Shown here one piece after another: positions 53,375-62,206 of a stretch of DNA of 64,000 nt. The stretch spans positions 112,163 through 176,162 of the forward strand of contig NZ_JANFDG010000007.1 in assembly GCF_024609765.1 (NCBI RefSeq). The letters are read 5' to 3'. Below the pieces are notes generated by a model, which made no database searches, was not told the origin of the DNA, and worked only from the letters and a program-made list of their open reading frames with translations. Each line of letters starts with the position of its first letter. Positions within the stretch are counted from its first letter, which is position 1. This DNA is from Shinella pollutisoli (GTDB taxonomy: Bacteria; Pseudomonadota; Alphaproteobacteria; Rhizobiales; Rhizobiaceae). The translations under genes and the position numbers were made by a program.

Positions 53375-54688
53375 TTACTTGGCGCGCGCGCGGTAGATCG
53401 TGTCGAGCCAGACGGCGACGACGAGGACCACACCGACGACGATGCGCTGGAACGGGGTGTCGATGCCGACCAGCACCATGCCCGACTGCAGCGACTGCAT
53501 GACGAGCGCGCCGAGCATGGCGCCGGCGATCGTGCCCATGCCGCCCGACAGCGACGTGCCGCCGATGACCGCCGCGGCGATCGTGTAGAGCTCGTCGAGC
53601 TCGCCCTGGGCGTTGGTGGCGGCGTTGAGGCGGGCGGTGGAGATCGCCGCGGCGACGGCGCAGAGCATGCCCATCAGCGCGAAGATCTTGACCGTGACCC
53701 AGCGCGTCTTGATGCCGGCGAGCTCGGCGGCCTCCGGGTTGCCGCCGATCGCGAAGACGTAGCGGCCGAAGCGCAGCCGGGTGGAGATGAAGCTCATGAT
53801 GATGCCGACGACGATGGCGATCAGCACGGGAATGGCGATGCCGTGGGCGATGAACAGGCCGCCTTCCGGCCATTCGATGCCGTTGGCGTCGGCGTAGCGG
53901 CGGGCGATGGCCACGGGCCAGGGATAGGAATTGACGATGGCGACGGCGCCGAGCACCAGCGCGCAGCCGACCGCCGCCAGGAAATACTCCGCCCACATCG
54001 GGCGCTGCGGGAAGCCGAAGCGCTTGCGCTGTTTGCGCGAGTTGATGATGGTCGCGACGATGGCGACGCAGGCGATCAGCCCGACGATCCAGCTCGCCGT
54101 GAAGCCGATCGAGCCTTCCGTCCCGCCGCCCATCAGGCGGAAGGTGGCGTCCATCGGCGCGACCGTGCGACCGCTCGTGACGAACCAGGTCGCGCCGCGC
54201 CAGACGAGCAGGCCGCCGAGCGTGACGATGAAGGAGGGCACGTTCAGGAATGCGATGATGGTGCCGTGCAGCGCGCCGATCGCCGCGCCAAGGAGAAGGC
54301 CGGCGAGCAGCGTGACGATCCAGGTCGCCGGATGGTTGAAGCCGAGCAGCTGCGGCAGGAGCTCGGCCTGCAGCACGCCCATGATCATGCCGACGAAGCC
54401 GAGGATCGAGCCGACCGAGAGGTCGATGTTGCGCGTGACGATGACGAGCACCATGCCCGTCGCCATCACGGCGACCGAGGCGGTCTGCACCGACAGGTTC
54501 CAGAGGTTGCGCGGCGTCAGGAACAGGCCGCCGGACATGATGTTGAAGCCGATCCAGATGATCAGCATGGCGCCCACCATGCCGAGCAGGCGCGTATCGA
54601 TCTCGGTCGCGCGGAAGAAGCGCTTCACCGGGTTCTCGCTCGCCGCCCGTGCACGATTGGCATGTGCGGTATTGGTGATGTCGGCCAT
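53375..54688 (-). CDS. xylH: Xylose-type ABC permease
   Basis: A 437-aa BPD_transp_2 permease with about eleven TM helices. Its signatures are VIVTRNIDLSVGSILGFVGM near 80, the GTIIAFLNVPSFIVTLGGLLVWRG segment, and FAIGGNPEAAELAGIKT then GGTSLSGGMGTIAGAMLGALVM. ATG 54688 gives the usual start ahead of a 30-residue cytosolic tail; upstream in-frame Mets lie in the intergenic hairpin region. Confidence 0.9.
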   Translation of the reverse strand: MADITNTAHANRARAASENPVKRFFRATEIDTRLLGMVGAMLIIWIGFNIMSGGLFLTPRNLWNLSVQTASVAVMATGMVLVIVTRNIDLSVGSILGFVGMIMGVLQAELLPQLLGFNHPATWIVTLLAGLLLGAAIGALHGTIIAFLNVPSFIVTLGGLLVWRGATWFVTSGRTVAPMDATFRLMGGGTEGSIGFTASWIVGLIACVAIVATIINSRKQRKRFGFPQRPMWAEYFLAAVGCALVLGAVAIVNSYPWPVAIARRYADANGIEWPEGGLFIAHGIAIPVLIAIVVGIIMSFISTRLRFGRYVFAIGGNPEAAELAGIKTRWVTVKIFALMGMLCAVAAAISTARLNAATNAQGELDELYTIAAAVIGGTSLSGGMGTIAGAMLGALVMQSLQSGMVLVGIDTPFQRIVVGVVLVVAVWLDTIYRARAK

Positions 54689-54787
54689 GGCCTTGCCGTC
54701 CCCCCGTTGTTGTTGAACGTGTCTTGCCGGGCGATCGTGCGGATGGGTCGCCGCATTCATCCTCCGCCCGCGGTCCATCTTGCGCAA

Positions 54788-54813
54788 GCGCCGCAACGCG
54801 AACGTTGCGGCGC
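54788..54813 (-). promoter_or_regulatory. Intercistronic hairpin between xylF and xylH
   Basis: A perfect 11-bp stem GCGCCGCAACG / CGTTGCGGCGC; on the mRNA the loop is UUCG. No T-tract follows. It lies in the 161-base gap after xylF, as expected for an element that stabilises the binding-protein message above that of the permease. Confidence 0.65.
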
Positions 54814-54849
54814 CTGGAGACGGGCCTCAGGTCGATCCCGGACGGGGTC

Positions 54850-55890
54850 TCAGTCGCAGGCCGCGACCGAGCCGGCGGCAACGCCCTGGCAGGCGGTTTC
54901 CTTCGGAATCCAGCCGGCCTCGATGACGACGTTCAGGTTGTCCTTGGTGATCGGCAGCGGAGCGAGGAAGACCGACTTCATCTCGACGCCCTTCGGGCCG
55001 CCGTTGAAGGTGGTGACGCCCTCGATCTCGTCCATGGTCTTGCCGCCGGCGAGTTCCGCCGCGATCTCGGCGGCGCGCTTGCCGAGCTCGCGCGAGTCCT
55101 TCCAGACCGAGACGGTCTGCGTGCCGAGGGCGACGCGGTTCAACGCCGCATGGTCGGCGTCCTGGCCGGAGACCGGGACGGAGCCGGCAAGGCCCTGGGC
55201 GGCGAGGGCCGCGATCGCGCCGCCGGCCGTGCCGTCGTTCGAGGCGACGACCGCGTCGACCTTGTTGTCGTTCGCCGTCAGGAACTGCTCCATGTTCTTC
55301 TGAGCGTTTTCCGGCTTCCAGCCGTCGGTATAGGCCTCGCCGACGTTCTTGATCTTGCCGGCGTCGATCGCTTCCTTCAGCACTTCCTGCTGGCCTGCGA
55401 AGAGGAAGTCCGCGTTCGGGTCGGCCGAGTTGCCCTTGATGAAGACGTAGTTGCCTTCCGGCTTCACCTTGAAGACCTCGCGGGCCTGCATGCGGCCGAC
55501 TTCCTTGTTGTCGAAGGTGATGTAGAAGGCGGCCGGGTTCTCGATCAGGCGGTCGTAGCCGACGACCGGGATGCCTTCCGCCGCAGCCTTCTCGATCGCC
55601 GGGCCGATGGCTTCCGAATCCTGGGCGAGCACGATCAGCGCGTTGGCGCCCTGGGCGATCAGCGATTCCACGTCGGTCAGCTGCTTGGCGGCGGAAGACT
55701 GGGCGTCGGCCGAGATGTACTTGTCGCCGGAAGCCTCGAGCGCTGCCTTGATGGCGGCTTCGTCGGTTTTCCAGCGCTCCTCCTGGAAGTTCGACCAGGA
55801 TACGCCGATCACCAGGTCCTTGGCCTGGACCGCGGAATGCATGGAAACGACGATGGCGACCCCCGCCATCAATTTCAGAACGGACTTCAT
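54850..55890 (-). CDS. xylF: D-xylose-type ABC substrate-binding protein
   Basis: A 346-aa periplasmic-binding-protein I family protein of the XylF group. The signal peptide [16 protein letters not shown] is followed by [24 protein letters not shown]. The C-terminal [13 protein letters not shown] carries the two Cys seen in XylF proteins. It is the first gene of the operon, divergent from a ROK regulator. Xylose is inferred from family resemblance; related CUT2 sugars cannot be excluded. Confidence 0.88.
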   Translation of the reverse strand: MKSVLKLMAGVAIVVSMHSAVQAKDLVIGVSWSNFQEERWKTDEAAIKAALEASGDKYISADAQSSAAKQLTDVESLIAQGANALIVLAQDSEAIGPAIEKAAAEGIPVVGYDRLIENPAAFYITFDNKEVGRMQAREVFKVKPEGNYVFIKGNSADPNADFLFAGQQEVLKEAIDAGKIKNVGEAYTDGWKPENAQKNMEQFLTANDNKVDAVVASNDGTAGGAIAALAAQGLAGSVPVSGQDADHAALNRVALGTQTVSVWKDSRELGKRAAEIAAELAGGKTMDEIEGVTTFNGGPKGVEMKSVFLAPLPITKDNLNVVIEAGWIPKETACQGVAAGSVAACD

Positions 55891-56001
55891 GTTAACCTCC
55901 CGAGTGAATACGGCCGCCCGGGCGAACCTCCCGCCCGGCAAACGGCCATCACGAATTCACGTTTGCACTTTTGCGTTGCGAGTCACTGTCTCGATGCCCC
56001 C

Positions 56002-56041
56002 TCCCGACAGGTCGGGAATTTTTTCTCGACAGTCGAGAAAA
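56002..56041. promoter_or_regulatory. Two operator dyads between xylF and the ROK regulator
   Basis: Dyad 1 is TCCCGAC-AG-GTCGGGA (56002-56017). Dyad 2 is TTTTCTCGAC-A and its perfect inverse GTCGAGAAAA (56021-56041). Both share the core CGAC/GTCG and lie four bases apart on nearly the same helical face, in the 268-base space between the divergent genes. They are the obvious sites for the ROK repressor. Confidence 0.7.
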
Positions 56042-56158
56042 TAGATGTCAGAACTTTTCCGGGCTGTCAACAAGGCTTGCGGGCTCTTGAACGGCGGCGC
56101 GGCAGATGCTTTGGGAGGAGCATGTGTTGCAGGACGGGAAGGCGCGCGGAAAAGGGTC

Positions 56159-57373
56159 ATGCTGACGAAGTCGAGCACCGAGCTGGTCCGTCAGCAGAAC
56201 AGCGCCCTCGTGCTGGCCGCGCTCCGGCGCCACGGCCCGCTTTCGCACACCGACATCGCGCGCCATACCGGCCTCGCGTCGGCGACCGTCTCGGCGATCA
56301 CCGCCGAGCTGGAGCGCGCCGACGTGCTGGAACGGCTCGACCAGCCGGCCGCCGCCACGCGCGGGCGGCCGCGCGTCATCTTCGCGCCGCGGCGGAGGGC
56401 GGGCTATGCCGCGGCCGTGCGCATCTCCTCCGACGTGGTGCAATATTCGCTGGCCGACTATGCCGGCACGCTGATCGACCGGTTCGAGGAGGGGCGCGAC
56501 CATGCCGGCGGGCCGGTCGCGCTCTTCGCCGAGGCGCTGCTTGCAGGGCTCGACAAGCTCGCCGCGCGCTCGCGGCTCGACCGGACGCAGATGCTCGTCA
56601 TCTCGGTGTCGAGCAAGGGGCTCGTCGATCCGGCGACGGCGCGGCTCGTCTGGTCGCCGGTGCTGGGCGGGCAGCAGATCGACTTCGCCGCGCTCTTCGC
56701 CGGACGCTGGCGGGCGAAGGTCTTCCTCAGCAACGAGACGCTGCTGGTCGCCCATGCGCTCGCCACGCGCATGGAGCGGTCCGGCGGGGAGGGCGTGCCG
56801 GCGCTCGCGGCGCTCTCCCTCGGCCACAGCATCGGCCTCGGCATCGCCCGGCGCGAGCGCACGGGCGAGCTCGCCGTCACCGCCCCGAACTTCGGCCACA
56901 TGCTGAACTCGGCCGACGGCAAGCTCTGCCGCTGCGGCGCGCAGGGCTGCATCGAGGCGTCGGCCGGCTTCTACGGCATCCTGCGCACCGCCTTCGAGGT
57001 GCCGCCGGACACGATCCCGGCGAAATTCGTGCCGCTTTCGGAAATGGACAAGATCGCGCTGCGCGCCCGCCAGGGCCACCGCATGTCGGAATATGCCTTC
57101 CGCCAGGCGGGGCTGGCGCTCGGCCACGGGCTGTCGCGCATGGTGAGCCTCTACGGGAACATGCCGGTCGCCGTCACCGGGCCGGGCACGCGCTATTTCG
57201 ACCTGATGCAGCGCGGGCTGGAGGAGGGGCTTTCCCAGTCGCTCGAGGTGCGCCTGTTCGGCGCGCCGCCGATCTCGGTCGTGCCGGAGGAGGCGACCCT
57301 CGTGCTCGAAGGCCATCTCGACCGGGCGCTCGCGGCGATGGACCGCGACATCCTCGCCGCCGGCGACCCGTGA
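56159..57373 (+). CDS. ROK-family transcription repressor (XylR/NagC-like)
   Basis: A 404-aa ROK regulator. A winged helix is at about residues 15-60 (ALRRHGPLSHTDIARHTGLASATVSAITAELE). The ROK domain has the zinc motif LCRCGAQGCIEA. The N-terminal ATP-binding GxDIGGTK motif of ROK kinases is replaced by VRISSDVVQYSLADYAG, so it is a sensor rather than a kinase. ATG 56159 follows GGAAAAGG. It is divergent from xylFHG with two dyads between. Confidence 0.9.
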   Translation: MLTKSSTELVRQQNSALVLAALRRHGPLSHTDIARHTGLASATVSAITAELERADVLERLDQPAAATRGRPRVIFAPRRRAGYAAAVRISSDVVQYSLADYAGTLIDRFEEGRDHAGGPVALFAEALLAGLDKLAARSRLDRTQMLVISVSSKGLVDPATARLVWSPVLGGQQIDFAALFAGRWRAKVFLSNETLLVAHALATRMERSGGEGVPALAALSLGHSIGLGIARRERTGELAVTAPNFGHMLNSADGKLCRCGAQGCIEASAGFYGILRTAFEVPPDTIPAKFVPLSEMDKIALRARQGHRMSEYAFRQAGLALGHGLSRMVSLYGNMPVAVTGPGTRYFDLMQRGLEEGLSQSLEVRLFGAPPISVVPEEATLVLEGHLDRALAAMDRDILAAGDP

Positions 57374-57444
57374 TCTCACGAAAGACGGTTTTCCCGCGCG
57401 GCAAAACCGCCTATTGAGGCGGAAAGAGGCGCGAGGAGACGTTC

Positions 57445-57669
57445 ATGAAGTTCATCGATCCCGACCATCCGTTCTACCGCCCGCTCTGGGTGCGGCTTCT
57501 CCTGGTCGGGCTCTGCGCGGGCTGGACGGCGCTCGAATTCTACAACGGCGCGGAGGGATGGGGGATGATCTTCCTCGCCGTCACCGCCTACGCCTTCGCC
57601 CAGCTCATCCTGTTCTTCAAGCCGTCCGATCCGGCCGCCCGGCCGCCGGAGGACGGCGGGAAGCCCTGA
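57445..57669 (+). CDS. Small membrane protein, 74 aa
   Basis: A short protein with two predicted TM helices (about residues 14-32 and 39-58) and a Pro-rich tail (SDPAARPPEDGGKP). Its start MKFIDPDHPFYRPLWVRLL is typical of small alphaproteobacterial inner-membrane proteins. GAGGAGA precedes the ATG. It lies 71 bases after the ROK gene. No function known. Confidence 0.7.
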   Translation: MKFIDPDHPFYRPLWVRLLLVGLCAGWTALEFYNGAEGWGMIFLAVTAYAFAQLILFFKPSDPAARPPEDGGKP

Positions 57670-57682
57670 GCCGATTACGCTT

Positions 57683-58186
57683 CTAGCGCTTCAGTCCGAG
57701 GCGTCGCTCCGTCTCGATCCGCCGGATCGTCTCGTCGATCAGCATGTTGGCGATCTTCATGCGCAGCGTCGCGTTGGCGCGGAGCTCCGCCGGTGCCCGG
57801 TCGGGGTGGTTCTCCCGCGCGAAACCGCGCCGCCGCGCGAGCAGCGCCTCCACGCTCTCGCGCCCGTCGAGCGCGAGATCGGCCGCGACCTCCTCCGGCG
57901 AAACGCGCAGCAGATGCGGCGGGGGAGGCGGCGGAGCGGGTGGGGGCGGCGGATCGGCGGGCGGCGGCGGTTCGGACGGCTCCGCGCCGAGGTCGAGATA
58001 GGCGGCGGCCGCCTGCGCGCCCGAGGCGAAGGTGGCGCCCGAGCCGAGCCCGGCGAAGCCCGCGGGCAGGCCGCGCACGTCGCGGGGGCCGTCGTCGACG
58101 GGGGCCTCGCCGGCCTCCTCCTCCGCCTGGCGCGCCTCGGCCTTCAGCCTTTCCAGCACGGATTCGAATACGGTCAGGCCGAACAT
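57683..58186 (-). CDS. J-domain-like protein with a proline hinge
   Basis: A 167-aa protein. A charged N-terminal helix (8-28), a Gly/Ala-rich linker, and a proline tract at 73-90 lead to a C-terminal region (about 96-165) with RRGFARENHPDRAP. The HPD at 127-129 is the J-domain tripeptide that stimulates Hsp70 (DnaK). The surrounding helices are shorter than in DnaJ, so it is a divergent J domain. It is 29 bases downstream of gbpR and probably co-transcribed. Confidence 0.75.
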   Translation of the reverse strand: MFGLTVFESVLERLKAEARQAEEEAGEAPVDDGPRDVRGLPAGFAGLGSGATFASGAQAAAAYLDLGAEPSEPPPPADPPPPPAPPPPPPHLLRVSPEEVAADLALDGRESVEALLARRRGFARENHPDRAPAELRANATLRMKIANMLIDETIRRIETERRLGLKR

Positions 58187-58215
58187 GGTCTCTCCGATGG
58201 CGCCGGGGCGCCGCT

Positions 58216-59238
58216 TCAGTCCGCCGCGAGCATCCGGCTGCGCTGCAGGATCAGATCATAGAGCAGATTGGCGCTCGGCGGGAGCGCCCTGCCTTTCACG
58301 GAGATAAGGCTGTAGGGCTTGATGTCGATATCGAAGTCCGTGTTGAGGATGCTGATCGCGCCGGCCTGCGCGCCGTTGTCGGCAATGAAGACCGCCATGT
58401 CGCGCGCCACCGGCGCGATCGCGTTCGAGCCGCAGACGATGGCCGTGGTGAGCAGGATCGACGAGGTGTTGACGACGGTGGAGGGCAGCGCCACGCCCGC
58501 AGCGAGGAACAGCTCCTCGATCCGGCGCCGGAGCAGCGTGCCGGCCGGCTGGAAGACCCAGTCGTAGCCCGGCAGGTCGGAGAGCGAGACCACCGGCTTT
58601 TCCATCAGCGGGTGCCCCTTGCGCACGATCAGGCAGGCCTTCTCGACGCCGATCTCGGTGACGTTGAAGAGGCGCGGGTTGAGGTCGTCCGGCACGCGGG
58701 CGATGATGAAGTCCTGCCGGGCGGCGAGCAGCTCGCGGGCGAGCACGTTGCTCGTCTCGACGCGGACGTTCACCTCGATGCCGGGATAGGCGGCGCTGAC
58801 CTGCTGGATCGCCGGCACGGCGAGGCTGATCGCCGGCGCCGTCACCGAGCCAAGATAGACCGAGCCGCCGGTGCCGGATTTCAGCGCCGAGAGCTCGCGG
58901 TCGACCTCGCGCAGTTCGAGCAGGATGGTGCGCGCGCGCCGCGCGAAGGCGCGGCCGAAGGGCGTGAGCGCCACGCCGCGGGAGACCCGCTCGCACAGCG
59001 GGGCCTTGAGGATCGTCTCCATTTCCGACAGCATGCGCGAGGCGGCCGGCTGCGAGATGGAAAGCGCGTCGGCGGCGGCGCTCACCTGCTTCAGCTCCTC
59101 GATGGCGACGATCATGCGCAGGTGGCTGAGCTTCAGCCCGCTGCGCAGCAGGCTGATGCCCTGCAGGCTGTCGTCGACCTCGTCGAGCGGCGGCGGGCCG
59201 GCATTGGTGTCGTCGAGGCGCACGGTTCTCTCCGTCAA
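58216..59238 (-). CDS. gbpR: LysR-type regulator GbpR (galactose-binding-protein regulator)
   Basis: A 340-aa LysR regulator. A 35-residue N-terminal extension precedes the winged helix (GLKLSHLRMIVAIEELKQVSAAADALSISQPAASRMLSEMETILKAPL), followed by the two-lobe effector domain. In Agrobacterium GbpR controls chvE in response to sugars. Here it is likewise divergent from chvE, across an AT-rich 239-base region. The extension is typical of GbpR-like members. Confidence 0.9.
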   Translation of the reverse strand: MTERTVRLDDTNAGPPPLDEVDDSLQGISLLRSGLKLSHLRMIVAIEELKQVSAAADALSISQPAASRMLSEMETILKAPLCERVSRGVALTPFGRAFARRARTILLELREVDRELSALKSGTGGSVYLGSVTAPAISLAVPAIQQVSAAYPGIEVNVRVETSNVLARELLAARQDFIIARVPDDLNPRLFNVTEIGVEKACLIVRKGHPLMEKPVVSLSDLPGYDWVFQPAGTLLRRRIEELFLAAGVALPSTVVNTSSILLTTAIVCGSNAIAPVARDMAVFIADNGAQAGAISILNTDFDIDIKPYSLISVKGRALPPSANLLYDLILQRSRMLAAD

Positions 59239-59244
59239 AAATAA

Positions 59245-59290
59245 TATATATCGATCATTCTATATCAATTCTGATATCGAATTAGAAGAT
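59245..59290. promoter_or_regulatory. AT-rich gbpR-chvE control region
   Basis: An unusually AT-rich stretch for this genome. It holds the perfect inverted repeat ATATCA-ATTC-TGATAT (59262-59277), containing the T-N11-A pattern of LysR sites. It lies within 40 bases of the gbpR start and about 200 bases upstream of chvE, a suitable GbpR binding and autoregulation site. Confidence 0.6.
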
Positions 59291-59477
59291 TATTGCATTT
59301 GACAGTTATGGCAATTCATACGAGTTTGCGCCCATGTGCGCCGGGATCCTGGGAGAGGGGGCCGGCGGGTCCCCATGTCCCGCCAGCCGAGACCGTCGTC
59401 TGCGAACGATCCCGTCCGCGCACAGATCACGCCTGGCCGCTATCCCGGCCAGTGCAGCAAAAGGGAGAGACCTTTCA

Positions 59478-60548
59478 ATGAAAATGATCACTTCGCTTCT
59501 CGCCGCCGCTGCCATCAGCGTCGCGTCGTTCGTGGCGCCGTCCTTCGCCCAGGACAAGGGCATGGTCGGGATCTCGATGCCGACCAAGACCTCGACCCGC
59601 TGGATCTCGGACGGCGAGACGATGGAAAAGCTGTTCCAGGAAGCCGGCTACACGCCGGACCTGCAGTTCGCCGACGACGACATCCCGAACCAGCTCGCGC
59701 AGATCGAGAACATGGTCACGAAGGGCGCCAAGGTCCTCGTCATCGGCGCGATCGACGGCACGACGCTCTCCGACATCCTGCAGAAGGCCGCCGATTCGGG
59801 CGTGAAGGTCATCGCCTACGACCGTCTCATCCGCGATTCCGGCAATGTCGACTACTACGCCACCTTCGACAACTTCCAGGTCGGCGTGCTGCAGGCGACC
59901 AGCCTCGTCGACGGCCTCAAGGCGAAGTTCCCCGACACCAAGCCGTGGAACGTCGAGCTGTTCGGCGGCTCGCCGGACGACAACAACGCCTTCTTCTTCT
60001 ACGACGGCGCGATGTCGGTGCTGCAACCGCTGATCGACAGCGGCGACGTCGTCATCAAGTCCGGCCAGACCGGCATGGAGACCGTCGGCACGCTGCGCTG
60101 GGACGGTGCGGTCGCCCAGGCGCGCATGGAGAACCTGCTCTCCTCGACCTACACGGACGGTCGCGTGGACGGTGTGCTGTCGCCCTATGACGGCTTGTCC
60201 ATCGGCATCCTGTCGGCGCTGAAGGGCGTCGGCTACGGCTCGGGCGACATGGCGATGCCGGTCGTCACCGGCCAGGACGCGGAGCTGCCCTCGGTCAAGT
60301 CGATCCTCGCCGACGAGCAGCACTCGACGGTCTTCAAGGACACCCGCGAACTGGCGAAGGTTGCCGTCAACATGGTCGAGGCGATCCTCGCGGGCAAGGA
60401 GCCGGAGATCAACGACACCAAGACCTACGACAACGGCGTCAAGGTCGTGCCGTCCTACCTGCTGAAGCCCGTCGCCGTGGACAAGTCCAACGCCAAGGAG
60501 ATCCTCGTCGGCGCCGGCTACTACACGGAAGACCAGATCGACAATTGA
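59478..60548 (+). CDS. chvE: Sugar-binding periplasmic protein ChvE
   Basis: A 356-aa multi-sugar-binding protein (glucose, galactose, arabinose, xylose and acids in Agrobacterium, where it also signals to VirA). The signal peptide [21 protein letters not shown] is followed by [25 protein letters not shown], the ChvE start. ATG 59478 follows GGGAGAGA; an ATG two codons later is possible. It is the first gene of chvE-gguA-gguB-gguC. No virulence genes are present in the window. Confidence 0.95.
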   Translation: MKMITSLLAAAAISVASFVAPSFAQDKGMVGISMPTKTSTRWISDGETMEKLFQEAGYTPDLQFADDDIPNQLAQIENMVTKGAKVLVIGAIDGTTLSDILQKAADSGVKVIAYDRLIRDSGNVDYYATFDNFQVGVLQATSLVDGLKAKFPDTKPWNVELFGGSPDDNNAFFFYDGAMSVLQPLIDSGDVVIKSGQTGMETVGTLRWDGAVAQARMENLLSSTYTDGRVDGVLSPYDGLSIGILSALKGVGYGSGDMAMPVVTGQDAELPSVKSILADEQHSTVFKDTRELAKVAVNMVEAILAGKEPEINDTKTYDNGVKVVPSYLLKPVAVDKSNAKEILVGAGYYTEDQIDN

Positions 60549-60566
60549 TCGGTTCCGTCAACCTGC

Positions 60567-60592
60567 GGGGTTCGCGCCACGGCGCGGACCCC
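60567..60592 (+). promoter_or_regulatory. Intercistronic hairpin between chvE and gguA
   Basis: A near-perfect 12-bp stem GGGGTTCGCGCC / GGCGCGGACCCC (one G-U pair) in the 122-base gap after chvE. Only CTTTC follows, so it is more likely a message-stabilising or attenuating element than a full terminator. Confidence 0.55.
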
Positions 60593-60670
60593 CTTTCATC
60601 TCGATCGCCGAGCGAATAGGCTCGGTGCATCCGATAGAACGGCCGGAGACGGCCCACTGGAAGCTGTTAG

Positions 60671-62206
60671 ATGAGCAAGACTCTTCTCGAAATGCGGGGC
60701 ATCACGAAGACGTTTCCGGGCGTGAAGGCGCTCAACAACGTCAACCTGAAGGTCCGCGAAGGCGAGATCCATGCGCTCGTCGGCGAGAACGGTGCCGGCA
60801 AGTCCACGCTCATGAAGGTGCTCTCCGGCGTCTATCCGGCCGGCTCCTATGACGGCGAGATCCATTTCGACGGCGAGGTGCGCCGCTTCTCCACCATCTC
60901 CGACAGCGAGCACCTCGGCATCATCATCATCCACCAGGAACTGGCGCTGGTGCCGCTGCTCTCGATCGCGGAAAACATCTTCCTCGGCAACGAAGTGGCC
61001 AGCAACGGCGTCATCGACTGGCAGAAGACCTTCCGCCGCACCCAGGAGCTGCTCGACAAGGTCGGCCTCAAGGAGCCGCCCTCGACGCTGATCACCGACA
61101 TCGGCGTCGGCAAGCAGCAGCTCGTGGAGATCGCCAAGGCGCTGTCGAAGAAGGTGCGCCTGCTGATCCTCGACGAGCCGACCGCCTCGCTCAACGAACG
61201 GGATTCCGACGCGCTCCTGAAGCTGCTCATGGAATTCCGCGCCCAGGGGCTCACCTCGATCATCATCTCGCACAAGCTGAACGAGATCAAGAAGGTCGCC
61301 GACCAGATCACCATCCTGCGCGACGGAAGCACGGTCGAGACGCTGGACTGTCACGGCGAGGAGATCTCCGAGGACCGCATCATCAAGGGCATGGTCGGCC
61401 GCGAGATGGAGGACCGCTATCCGCCGCGCGAGCCGAAGATCGGCGAGGTCCTGCTGGAGGTGAAGAACTGGAACGTCTTCCACCAGCAGCACCGCGACCG
61501 CCAGTTCCTGCACGACGTCTCCTTCAACGTGCGCGCCGGCGAGGTCGTCGGCATCGCCGGCCTGATGGGGGCGGGCCGCACCGAGACGGCGATGAGCCTG
61601 TTCGGCAAGAGCTGGGGCCACAAGATCACCGGCGAGGTGACGATGCGCGGCAAGCCAGTCGACGTCTCCACCATCGAGAAGGCGATCAAGGCGGGGCTCG
61701 CCTACGTCACCGAGGACCGCAAGCAGCTCGGCCTCGTGCTGATCAACAACATCATGCACAACACGACGCTCGCCAACCTCAAGGGCGTCTCCAACGGTAC
61801 CGTCATCGACGACCGCCAGGAGGCGAAGGTCGCCTCCGACTACCGCGCCAAGCTTCGCATCCGCTCGCATTCGATCTACCAGGAGGCCGTCAACCTCTCG
61901 GGCGGCAACCAGCAGAAGGTGGTGCTGTCGAAATGGCTGTTCACCAGCCCGGAGGTGCTGATCCTCGACGAGCCGACGCGCGGCATCGACATCGGCGCGA
62001 AATACGAAATCTACACCATCATCAACCAGCTTGCCGCTGAGGGGAAGGGCATCCTGATGATCTCTTCGGAGATGCCGGAACTGCTCGGGACCTGCGATCG
62101 CATCTATGTCATGAACGAGGGACGCATCGTGGCCGAGCTTTCCAAGGTGGACGCAAGCCAGGAATCGATCATGCGCGCCATCATGCGCTCGGGGGAGAAA
62201 CATTAA
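60671..62206 (+). CDS. gguA: Sugar ABC ATPase GguA (MmsA/XylG type)
   Basis: A 511-aa two-domain CUT2 ATPase. The N-terminal domain has Walker [10 protein letters not shown] near 39-47, an LTSIIISH switch and [15 protein letters not shown]. The C-terminal domain has the degenerate A-loop GLMGAGRTE usual for the second half, then [15 protein letters not shown] and [14 protein letters not shown]. It shares one base with gguB (TAATG), so the two are translationally coupled. Confidence 0.95.
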   Translation: MSKTLLEMRGITKTFPGVKALNNVNLKVREGEIHALVGENGAGKSTLMKVLSGVYPAGSYDGEIHFDGEVRRFSTISDSEHLGIIIIHQELALVPLLSIAENIFLGNEVASNGVIDWQKTFRRTQELLDKVGLKEPPSTLITDIGVGKQQLVEIAKALSKKVRLLILDEPTASLNERDSDALLKLLMEFRAQGLTSIIISHKLNEIKKVADQITILRDGSTVETLDCHGEEISEDRIIKGMVGREMEDRYPPREPKIGEVLLEVKNWNVFHQQHRDRQFLHDVSFNVRAGEVVGIAGLMGAGRTETAMSLFGKSWGHKITGEVTMRGKPVDVSTIEKAIKAGLAYVTEDRKQLGLVLINNIMHNTTLANLKGVSNGTVIDDRQEAKVASDYRAKLRIRSHSIYQEAVNLSGGNQQKVVLSKWLFTSPEVLILDEPTRGIDIGAKYEIYTIINQLAAEGKGILMISSEMPELLGTCDRIYVMNEGRIVAELSKVDASQESIMRAIMRSGEKH

